This document shows positions 23,264-31,625 of a DNA stretch of 64,000 nucleotides, piece after piece. Below the pieces are notes generated by a model. The model did no database searches. It saw only the letters and a program-made list of their open reading frames with translations, and was not told the origin of the DNA. The translations under genes and the position numbers were made by a program. Source of the DNA: Bacteroidia bacterium (lineage in GTDB: Bacteria > Bacteroidota > Bacteroidia > Palsa-965); the NCBI GenBank assembly GCA_023151315.1, contig JAKLJE010000008.1, positions 1-64,000 of the forward strand, given 5' to 3'. How positions within the stretch are numbered: the stretch's first letter is position 1; every line of letters starts with the position of its first letter.

Positions 23264-26200
23264 ATGTTGGATGCAATCATCCGCTTTTCCATCAGGAATA
23301 AGCTCGTAATAGGCATTTTTACGTTGGCCTTGGTAGCTTGGGGCAGCTACTCGTTAAAACAACTCCCCATTGATGCCGTGCCTGACATCACCAACAATCA
23401 GGTGCAAATAATAACGGCAGCACCTTCGCAGTCGGCACAGGATATTGAACGATTGGTCACCTTTCCGGTCGAACAAGCTGTGGCAACCGTACCGGGTATT
23501 ATTGAAGTTCGTTCGTTCTCGCGCTTTGGTTTGAGTGTGGTGACGATTGTGTTCAAAGATGAAGTGGACATATACAAAGCCCGTCAATTGGTCTCAGAAC
23601 GCTTAAATGAGGCCATGAATCAGATTCCTGATGGAGTTGGTATTCCTGAACTGGCTCCGGTAACCACAGGGCTTGGTGAAATTTACCAATACACCATTCA
23701 CGCGAAACCGGGATACGAGCAAAAATACGATGCAATGGCGTTGCGTACCATTCAGGATTGGATTGTGCGTAGACAATTACTCGGTGTAGAAGGTGTAGCT
23801 GATGTAAGCAGTTTTGGTGGCTATTTAAAGCAATATGAAATCGCTTTGAATCCGGATAAACTCAAGAGCATGAACATCACCATCAACGATGTTTTTACAG
23901 CTTTGGAAAAGAATAATCAGAATACTGGTGGAGCTTACATTGATAAAAAACCAAACGCCTGGTACATCCGCAGTGAAGGTTTGATTGAAAGCAAACAGGA
24001 CATCGAAAACATTGTTGTAAAAAATCTTGATAACGGAATTCCGGTTTTGATTGGCAATGTTGCCGAAGTGAATTATGGTCACGCGATTCGTTATGGAGCA
24101 TTAACCTATAACGACAAAGGCGAAGCCGTAGGTGCCATTGTAATGATGCTGAAAGGCGCAAACTCATCTCAGGTGATTGAGAATATCAAGGAGCGAATGG
24201 CACAAATTGAAAAAACGCTTCCTGAAGGTGTAGAAATTGAGCCATTCCTTGACCGCGCCAAATTGGTAGACAATGCCATTGGTACAGTTGCCAAAAACCT
24301 GATGGAAGGTGCGCTCATTGTAATTTTCATTCTTGTTGTTTTCCTTGGAAATTTCCGAGCCGGATTGATTGTAGCATCAGTAATTCCTTTGGCTATGTTA
24401 TTTGCCATTTCGCTCATGAATGTTTTTGGTGTATCCGGAAACCTGATGAGTTTAGGTGCTATTGATTTTGGTTTGATAGTGGATGGAGCAGTAATTATTG
24501 TTGAAGCTACCATGCATCATTTAGGCATGAAACGATTGGGTAGACGATTAACCCAAACCGAAATGGATGATGAAGTATTTGAATCGGCCAGCAAAATAAG
24601 AAGTTCGGCTGCGTTTGGTGAAATCATTATTCTGATTGTGTATTTACCAATTCTTGCTTTGGTTGGTATAGAGGGAAAAATGTTCAAACCAATGGCACAA
24701 ACGGTTTCGTTTGCCATTCTTGGTGCTTTCATTCTTTCACTTACTTATGTGCCAATGATGAGTGCCTTGTTCCTGAATAAAAATACGGAACACAAGCGCA
24801 ATTTTTCTGACCGATTAATGGATTTCATTCAGCGAATTTATACTCCTTTCATAAACGGAGCATTAAAAAGACCACTGATAATTATTGGAGGCTCGCTCTT
24901 GCTATTTGTAACCAGTCTGTTTGTGTTTACAAGACTTGGGGCAGAATTTCTTCCATCATTAGATGAAGGGGATTTTGCCGTTGAAACGCGTGTGATGACC
25001 GGAAGCAATTTGGAAGAAACAATTGATGCTTCCAATAAAGCCGCAAAGATTTTATTGGAACGCTTTCCGGATGAAGTTAAAATGGTGGTGGGTAAAATTG
25101 GTTCGGGAGAAATACCCACCGATCCAATGCCCATTGAAGCTTGTGATTTGATGGTTATTTTGAAAGACAAATCAGAATGGACGAAAACATCCGACAAAAA
25201 CGAACTGGCAGAAATGATGACCGAAGAACTGGAAGACATACCCGGTGTTACTTTCGGATTTCAACAGCCCATTCAAATGCGCTTTAATGAGTTGATGACA
25301 GGAGCGCGTCAGGATGTAGTTGTGAAGGTATATGGCGAAGATTTAAACATGCTTACTTATTACTCTAACCAAATTGCAGCCTTGGTTTCAACAATTGATG
25401 GAGCGAAAGATTTGTACGTGGAAAAAGTTACAGGAGCGCGTCAAATTTTAGTCAAATACAAACGGGATGAAATTGCCAAGTTCGGAATGAATATTGAAGA
25501 CATTAACCGTACCATCAATACTGCATTTGCCGGGCAAAGTTCGGGAATGGTTTATGAAGGTGAAAAACGATTTGACTTGGTGGTGCGTTTAGATGGTGAA
25601 AATCGAGCAAGTATTGAAGATGTGCGAAATTTATTTATTTCCACTCCTAACGGAAAGCAAATACCGTTGGAGCAAGTAGCCATTGTTGATTTTGACGAAA
25701 AAGCACCTATTCAAATTCAACGTGACGATGCTAAACGCAGAATCACGGTTGGTTTTAATGTGCGTGGGCGCGATGTGGAAAGCGTGGTAAAAGAACTGCA
25801 AAAGAAAATTGAAAAAAATATCAAGTTTGAGCCAGGATACTATCCAACCTATGGTGGAACATTCAAAAATTTACAAGAAGCAAGGGATAGATTGAGTATT
25901 GCCGTTCCGGTTGCGCTCCTACTGATTTTCCTTTTGCTGTATTTCACATTTGCATCAATTAAACAAGGCCTGTTGATCTACACAGCCATTCCGCTTTCTG
26001 CTATTGGTGGTGTATTTGCCTTATGGGTGCGTGGAATGCCTTTCAGTATTTCAGCAGGTATAGGATTCATTGCTCTTTTTGGTGTGGCCGTTTTAAATGG
26101 TATTGTTTTGATAGCAGAATTCAATCGTTTAAAAGCAGAAGGATTGACCGATGTTAAGGAAAGAATTATTCGCGGAACAAAAACACGTTTGCGTCCGGTG

Positions 26201-27637
26201 GTAATGACTGCTGCGGTTGCTTCGCTCGGATTTTTACCAATGGCCATTTCGCACGGAAGCGGAGCCGAAGTTCAAAAGCCATTGGCAACCGTTGTTATTG
26301 GTGGATTAATTACTGCAACATTATTAACTCTACTCGTTTTGCCTTGTATCTATCAATTAGCCGAAGGCGGGTACAAACGAGTGCGTAAACCTAAAAAAAT
26401 GAAGCCTACTACTAATCTAATACTTCTGTTCATAATTTGTGGATCAACCGCATTCGGACAAGTAAAAACCGTTTCGCTTGATTCGGCTTTGAATATTGCT
26501 TACGGTAACAACAAAAACCTGCAAGCAGTTTCTATGCAAACAGATTATTACCAATTGCAGAAGAAAACAAGTAGCGAATTACCAAAAACTGATGTGAGTT
26601 TCACCTACGGTCAATATAATAGTTTCTATCGTCAGGATAACAATCTGACTATATCACAAACGATTCCGTTTCCAACCGTGTTTGGCGCAAAATCATCTCT
26701 TGCAAATTCGCAAACCAAGGGAGCCGAATTAAAGACTGCTGCCACCAAAAATGAATTGACCTTACAAATACGCCAAGTGTATTATCAGTTGCTATTTTGG
26801 AAAAGTTACCAATTGCTCCTGCAAAAACAGGACACTATGTATGCACAAATGTCAAAGTCGGCAGACCTGCGATACAAAACAGGAGATGGAACTCTACTCG
26901 AAAAAACATCTGCTGATACCCGACTGAGCGAAGTGCAAAATAAACTCAACTTGGTTCAGTCTGAAATCATTGCACTGCAAGTCAATTTACAGGCTTTAAT
27001 GGGGGTGTCTTATCAAGTGGAAATCATGGATACTGATTCACTGATTCGACCATTCAATTTGATCAATGATAGTGCTGCCGTTTCATCAAACCCTCAATTG
27101 GCTTACATGAAACAACAAATTGAGATCGCAGAAAAGGAAAAGTCTTTAGTTTCTGCATCCACACTTCCTGAATTCAAAATCGGTTATTTCAATCAATCGC
27201 TTTACGGAGTACCATTGGATGCAACAAATACCCAGTTTGCAGGTTCAGGAAATCGTTTTCAAGGAGTTCAGTTCGGAATAGTAGTTCCACTTTGGTTTGC
27301 TCCACAGGTGAATAAAAGTAAGGTAGCACAAAAGCAAGTTGAGATCAATGAAATGAATTACCAAAGCGAGCAGATCATGTTTCAGAGTTATTACGAGCAA
27401 GCGGTGCAACATTACATTGCAGCAAAAAATAACCTGGACTATTACTCTACAGTCGCTTTACCGAATGCCAACCTGATTGAAAGCCAATCTCAAACTTCTT
27501 ACGCTAAAGGAGAAATTGGGTACGCTGAACATTTGCTTAATCTGCAACAGGTTATTTCCTTAAAGGAAAATTATCTCAACTCGGTAAGCGAATACAATCA
27601 GGCCGTAGTTTATATTGAATACTTAACCGCACATTAA
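23264..27637 (+). CDS. CusA/CzcA heavy-metal RND pump fused to a TolC-like outer-membrane factor
   Basis: The 1,457-residue protein has two parts. Residues 1-1045 are an HME-type RND proton/metal antiporter: N-terminal helix, porter domains, the TM4 proton-relay motif (SLGAIDFGLIVDGAVIIVEA), and the second half repeating the layout. From about residue 1046 a signal-peptide-like stretch (MKPTTNLILLFIICGSTAFG) leads into a TolC/CusC-like outer-membrane factor. This fusion is known in Bacteroidota. The complex exports divalent or monovalent cations such as Co/Zn/Cd or Cu/Ag; the metal cannot be read from sequence. The adaptor gene follows after 21 bases. Confidence 0.93.
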   Translation: MLDAIIRFSIRNKLVIGIFTLALVAWGSYSLKQLPIDAVPDITNNQVQIITAAPSQSAQDIERLVTFPVEQAVATVPGIIEVRSFSRFGLSVVTIVFKDEVDIYKARQLVSERLNEAMNQIPDGVGIPELAPVTTGLGEIYQYTIHAKPGYEQKYDAMALRTIQDWIVRRQLLGVEGVADVSSFGGYLKQYEIALNPDKLKSMNITINDVFTALEKNNQNTGGAYIDKKPNAWYIRSEGLIESKQDIENIVVKNLDNGIPVLIGNVAEVNYGHAIRYGALTYNDKGEAVGAIVMMLKGANSSQVIENIKERMAQIEKTLPEGVEIEPFLDRAKLVDNAIGTVAKNLMEGALIVIFILVVFLGNFRAGLIVASVIPLAMLFAISLMNVFGVSGNLMSLGAIDFGLIVDGAVIIVEATMHHLGMKRLGRRLTQTEMDDEVFESASKIRSSAAFGEIIILIVYLPILALVGIEGKMFKPMAQTVSFAILGAFILSLTYVPMMSALFLNKNTEHKRNFSDRLMDFIQRIYTPFINGALKRPLIIIGGSLLLFVTSLFVFTRLGAEFLPSLDEGDFAVETRVMTGSNLEETIDASNKAAKILLERFPDEVKMVVGKIGSGEIPTDPMPIEACDLMVILKDKSEWTKTSDKNELAEMMTEELEDIPGVTFGFQQPIQMRFNELMTGARQDVVVKVYGEDLNMLTYYSNQIAALVSTIDGAKDLYVEKVTGARQILVKYKRDEIAKFGMNIEDINRTINTAFAGQSSGMVYEGEKRFDLVVRLDGENRASIEDVRNLFISTPNGKQIPLEQVAIVDFDEKAPIQIQRDDAKRRITVGFNVRGRDVESVVKELQKKIEKNIKFEPGYYPTYGGTFKNLQEARDRLSIAVPVALLLIFLLLYFTFASIKQGLLIYTAIPLSAIGGVFALWVRGMPFSISAGIGFIALFGVAVLNGIVLIAEFNRLKAEGLTDVKERIIRGTKTRLRPVVMTAAVASLGFLPMAISHGSGAEVQKPLATVVIGGLITATLLTLLVLPCIYQLAEGGYKRVRKPKKMKPTTNLILLFIICGSTAFGQVKTVSLDSALNIAYGNNKNLQAVSMQTDYYQLQKKTSSELPKTDVSFTYGQYNSFYRQDNNLTISQTIPFPTVFGAKSSLANSQTKGAELKTAATKNELTLQIRQVYYQLLFWKSYQLLLQKQDTMYAQMSKSADLRYKTGDGTLLEKTSADTRLSEVQNKLNLVQSEIIALQVNLQALMGVSYQVEIMDTDSLIRPFNLINDSAAVSSNPQLAYMKQQIEIAEKEKSLVSASTLPEFKIGYFNQSLYGVPLDATNTQFAGSGNRFQGVQFGIVVPLWFAPQVNKSKVAQKQVEINEMNYQSEQIMFQSYYEQAVQHYIAAKNNLDYYSTVALPNANLIESQSQTSYAKGEIGYAEHLLNLQQVISLKENYLNSVSEYNQAVVYIEYLTAH

Positions 27638-27658
27638 ACTAATTAAAAAATAGAAATC

Positions 27659-28876
27659 ATGAACACATCAAAATATATATACATCAGTATGATCTCCCTC
27701 GCATTCCTGTTCGCATCTTGCGGAGGCAGTGAAGAAGAACATGCTACTGAAGAACACCACGATGAAGAATCAGATATGGTGGAATTAACAGATGCGCAAT
27801 TCAAAGTTGCAGGTATTGAATTGGGCATCGTAGAAATGCGCACCATCAGTGGAACCATTCCTGCCAGCGGATTACTCGATGTTCCACCGCAAAGTAAAGT
27901 CAGTATTTCTGCTCCAATGGGAGGATTTGTAAAATCTACAGATTTACTACAAGGCTCAAGAGTTAATAAGGGTCAGGTGGTAGCCGTTATGCAACATCAG
28001 GATTACATTCAATTGCAGCAGGATTATTTGGAAAATTTCAGCCAACTGGAATACCTTAAAGCAGAATATGATCGTCAGCAGGAACTTGCAAAAGAGAACG
28101 TAAATGCTAAAAAATCCTTAGAACAAGCAAAGGCAAATTACTTTTCTACAAAAGGAACAGTTGATGGTTTAAAGGCCAAATTGCAAATGCTTAACATCAA
28201 CGTTGCAAATTTGGAAAAGGGAGAAATCCAAAACACCATCAATCTGTACGCACCTATTACCGGCTATGTTACAAAGGTGAATACGAATATTGGAGCATTT
28301 GTAAACCCGACCGATGTTTTGTTTGAAATTGTGAATACAGAAAAACTACATGTGGAACTTACTATTTTTGAAAAAGATGTTCCGCTGCTTAAAGTGAATC
28401 AACGTGTCTTGTTTACGCTTGCAAATGAAAGTACACATCGTGTTGCATTCGTGCATTTAATCGGACGTGAAATTAGTGCTGATAGAAGTGTTCAGGTGCA
28501 TTGTGAAATTGATAAACAAGACCGTGAATTAATTCCGGGAATGTATTTGAAGGCCATTGTAGAGACCGACAGCGCACACGTTGCTGCGGTGCCTGAAGAA
28601 GCCGTTGTAAATTTTGAAGGGAAAAAATACATCTTTATTGAGACAGCGGAAGTACATGAAGATGGTGGCAATCATGAGCACGAAAAGGGAGAAAAAGAAG
28701 ATGAGAAACATCATTTCAAAATGATGGAAGTAACAACTGGTGAAACTGAATTGGGCTTTGTTTCAGTTACGCTTCCTGAAGGATTTGAGCTGAACACTAA
28801 GATTGTAACCAAAGGCGCGTTCAGTTTATTGGCAAAAATGAAAAACAGTGAAGAAGAAGGCGGACACGCACATTAA
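27659..28876 (+). CDS. RND efflux periplasmic adaptor lipoprotein (CusB/CzcB-like)
   Basis: The 405-residue membrane-fusion protein has a lipobox (FLFASC, Cys21). An acidic His-rich segment follows (EEHATEEHHDEES), which may bind metal. The barrel-sandwich/lipoyl motif (VSISAPMGGFVKSTDLLQGS), the alpha-hairpin (about 110-185, QQDYLENFSQLEYLKAEYDR) and the second lipoyl half (LYAPITGYVTKVNTNIGAFV) are in order. A second His/Glu-rich insert (NHEHEKGEKEDEKHH) lies near residue 340 and the end reads GGHAH. It bridges the inner-membrane pump to the outer-membrane factor. Confidence 0.92.
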   Translation: MNTSKYIYISMISLAFLFASCGGSEEEHATEEHHDEESDMVELTDAQFKVAGIELGIVEMRTISGTIPASGLLDVPPQSKVSISAPMGGFVKSTDLLQGSRVNKGQVVAVMQHQDYIQLQQDYLENFSQLEYLKAEYDRQQELAKENVNAKKSLEQAKANYFSTKGTVDGLKAKLQMLNINVANLEKGEIQNTINLYAPITGYVTKVNTNIGAFVNPTDVLFEIVNTEKLHVELTIFEKDVPLLKVNQRVLFTLANESTHRVAFVHLIGREISADRSVQVHCEIDKQDRELIPGMYLKAIVETDSAHVAAVPEEAVVNFEGKKYIFIETAEVHEDGGNHEHEKGEKEDEKHHFKMMEVTTGETELGFVSVTLPEGFELNTKIVTKGAFSLLAKMKNSEEEGGHAH

Positions 28877-28962
28877 ATAACATGGGCAGAATCCCGGTTT
28901 CTTTTCCTTGCAGTTGCGAGGTTTTCATAACTGGGAATTCTTGCCCACCAAATTGAATTGAT

Positions 28963-30963
28963 ATGATGAATACTGATCCAAACCATAAACATACTTACGA
29001 TGAACATGGTAAAATGACCTGCTGTTCATTGGAAGAGAAAGTAAATCTTGAAGCTGAGCAAAGGTTGAAAGAAAAAGGTCTTTCAACACGAATAACACTT
29101 GCTGATCTCAAAGATTATGCACCCGCAATAATCAGTTTCATTTTGCTTTCTTCAGCAATTGTTATTGATAATTTCATTGAACAGAATTGGTTCAGTGGTT
29201 ATGTACGCCTTATTTGGTATGTAATTTCTTACCTACCTGTAGGTATTCCTGTAATTATTGACGCAGGAAAAGCAATGCTCAAAAAGGATATATTTTCTGA
29301 ATTTTTTCTGATGAGTATAGCTACCATTGGTGCTTTTGCTATAGGTCAATTCCCTGAAGGAGTTGCCGTGATGCTGTTTTACGCAGTGGGAGAATTGTTT
29401 CAATCAGCAGCCGTTAAGCGGGCTAAAGGAAATATCAAGGCATTGCTGGATGTAAGACCAGATTCAGCAAACGTTTTGCGCAATGGAAACTTTACTATTG
29501 TAAAACCTGAATCCGTTTCCATTGGAGAAACCATTCAGGTTAAAGCAGGAGAAAAAGTTCCTTTGGATGGAGTTTTAATTTCTGATATGAGCAGTTTTAA
29601 TACAGCAGCATTAACTGGAGAAAGCAAACCTGATACCATTCGCAAAGGCGAAAAAGTACTGGCCGGAATGATAAATGTGGGAGGAGTTATTGAGATGGAA
29701 GTGACAAAACTATTTTCCGAAAGTTCCATTGCGCGAATTCTTGACTTGGTTCAGAATGCAACTACTCGAAAAGCACAAACTGAATTATTCATAAGGAAAT
29801 TTGCAAGAATCTATACGCCAATCGTTGTTTTACTCGCTACACTCCTAACAACGTTGCCGTACTTTTTCGTAAAGGATTATGTATTTGCAGATTGGCTTTA
29901 TCGTGCCTTGATTTTTCTTGTAATTTCCTGTCCTTGCGCATTGGTAATTTCTATTCCGCTCGGATATTTTGGAGGAATTGGAGCCGCTTCTCGTAATGGA
30001 ATTTTATTCAAGGGGTCGAATTACTTAGACCTGATGACAAGGGTGAATACGGTAGTGGTAGATAAGACTGGAACACTTACGAAAGGTGTTTTTAAAGTGA
30101 AGGAAATAAAATCTGATACTTTTTCTAAAGAAGAATTTATCGCACTTGTTTCCTCAATCGAAGCGCAGTCCACCCATCCCATTGCCAAAGCTATTGTAGA
30201 ATATGGTGGCGATGCGCATAAGGAAATCAAAATTTCACAAGTAGAGGAGATTCCCGGACATGGTCTAAAAGCAATTTTTTCAGGTGAAATTATGCTTGCC
30301 GGAAACACCAAGCTTTTAAAGAAATTCAATATTGCTTACCCACAGGAAGTAGATTCAATAGTTGATTCTATTGTGGTTGTAGCCATTAGCGAAACCTATG
30401 TTGGATATATTACGGTTGCAGATGAAGTCAAGGAGGATGCAAAACAAGCAATAGATGATTTACATTCCATGAATATTGATATAATCATGCTTTCAGGCGA
30501 CAAACAAGCGGTGGTGAATGATGTTGCAAATAAACTGGGAATAAAAAATGCGTTCGGAGATCTTCTTCCGCAAGGAAAAGTGGATAAGGTGGAATCTTTA
30601 AAAACGGATAAGTCCAGGGTAATTGCCTTTACAGGTGATGGAATAAACGATGCACCTGTTTTAGCGTTGAGTGATGTTGGAATTGCTATGGGAGGATTGG
30701 GAAGCGATGCAGCCATTGAAACAGCAGATGTTGTACTTCAAACCGATCATCCTTCCAAAATTTCAACCGCCATCCAAATCGGAAAAGCAACCAAGAAGAT
30801 CGTATGGCAAAATATCGTCCTTGCATTCGGAGTAAAAGCAGTTGTACTTGCATTAGGTGCTGGAGGAATTGCCACCATGTGGGAAGCCGTTTTTGCAGAC
30901 GTGGGAGTTGCTTTGTTGGCGATATTGAATGCGGTTAGGATACAGAAATTCAAATTCAACTAA
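28963..30963 (+). CDS. Heavy-metal P1B-type ATPase
   Basis: The 666-residue ATPase exports metal ions from the cytoplasm. All P-type hallmarks are present: TGES actuator loop, SCPCALV in the transport helix, phosphorylated DKTGTLTKG, HP of the P1B nucleotide domain (STHPIA), and GDGINDAP. CPC plus the context point to Zn/Cd/Pb or Co (CadA/ZntA type), not proven. There is no classical HMA domain; instead the N-terminus is short and carries HKHTYDEHGKMTCCSLEEK, whose His and Cys pair may replace it. An imperfect inverted repeat (28883-28930) fills the gap after the adaptor gene. Confidence 0.93.
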   Translation: MMNTDPNHKHTYDEHGKMTCCSLEEKVNLEAEQRLKEKGLSTRITLADLKDYAPAIISFILLSSAIVIDNFIEQNWFSGYVRLIWYVISYLPVGIPVIIDAGKAMLKKDIFSEFFLMSIATIGAFAIGQFPEGVAVMLFYAVGELFQSAAVKRAKGNIKALLDVRPDSANVLRNGNFTIVKPESVSIGETIQVKAGEKVPLDGVLISDMSSFNTAALTGESKPDTIRKGEKVLAGMINVGGVIEMEVTKLFSESSIARILDLVQNATTRKAQTELFIRKFARIYTPIVVLLATLLTTLPYFFVKDYVFADWLYRALIFLVISCPCALVISIPLGYFGGIGAASRNGILFKGSNYLDLMTRVNTVVVDKTGTLTKGVFKVKEIKSDTFSKEEFIALVSSIEAQSTHPIAKAIVEYGGDAHKEIKISQVEEIPGHGLKAIFSGEIMLAGNTKLLKKFNIAYPQEVDSIVDSIVVVAISETYVGYITVADEVKEDAKQAIDDLHSMNIDIIMLSGDKQAVVNDVANKLGIKNAFGDLLPQGKVDKVESLKTDKSRVIAFTGDGINDAPVLALSDVGIAMGGLGSDAAIETADVVLQTDHPSKISTAIQIGKATKKIVWQNIVLAFGVKAVVLALGAGGIATMWEAVFADVGVALLAILNAVRIQKFKFN

Positions 30964-30979
30964 TTTTTAGATGATGATC

Positions 30980-31049
30980 GCATTGTAATCGCATCGTATT
31001 GCATTGACTTCACATCGTTTTGCATTGCTATTACATTGGAATCGCATTG
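30980..31049. repeat. Helically phased GCATTG-like repeats
   Basis: [G/A]CAT[T/C]G starts at 30980, 30991, 31001, 31012, 31022, 31033 and 31044: seven copies spaced 10, 10 or 11 bases (11, 10, 11, 10, 11, 11), i.e. one per helical turn. They lie in a 434-base gap (30964-31397) between the P-type ATPase and the recombinase operon. The rest of the gap has only a weak inverted repeat (GCCCTTGG 31166-31173, CCAAGGGC 31365-31372). The phasing suggests cooperative protein binding on one face or intrinsic curvature. Confidence 0.7.
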
Positions 31050-31397
31050 CTATCATATTCCATTTTTATCACTTCGCTGAAATTCTAATTCAACATTTCA
31101 CGACAACTGCCAACAAAAATCCGCAGCGATTGGCATCAAAAAACATTTACTGGAAAGCATAAAAAGCCCTTGGTATAGGTTTGTGCCGTATTCAGGGTAA
31201 AAGCCTTGTGCTGGCCTTAAATCGGGGGATTTTGGCTGCGTATGTGACTTTATTCTGAAACAAGCAAGTCTGATTTACAAATAAATCTGCCGTTTTTGGC
31301 TCTATTTCAATGATTTACCATTGGAAAACGGGTGCGTATTGCACAGTAATTGATGAACTTAAAGCCAAGGGCGTGCGGGTAAAAAACCACTTACAAA

Positions 31398-31625
31398 ATG
31401 GAAGAAAAACCCATCACGACAAAAGAGAAAGTAAAACAAATGAAAGGTTGGGAAAACATGCCGGATGAATTAGCGGAGCAGATCGCTTCAACTGTAAGAA
31501 AGATCACACGACTTTTTTACATCACGATTGCGCGTGAAATGTCATTGGCTGAATTTCCTGTAAAAGAAGAAGGAACTATAATTCCACTTCATCCTGAAAA
31601 AATGGAAAACCAAAAAGCAGCATGA
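31398..31625 (+). CDS. Small protein co-transcribed with the serine recombinase
   Basis: This is a 75-residue acidic/basic protein without signal peptide or recognised domain (GWENMPDELAEQIASTVRKI, then FYITIAREMSLAEFPVKEEG). Its stop overlaps the recombinase start by four bases (ATGA), so translation is coupled. Position suggests an accessory such as a recombination directionality factor, but nothing in the sequence proves it. Confidence 0.65.
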   Translation: MEEKPITTKEKVKQMKGWENMPDELAEQIASTVRKITRLFYITIAREMSLAEFPVKEEGTIIPLHPEKMENQKAA

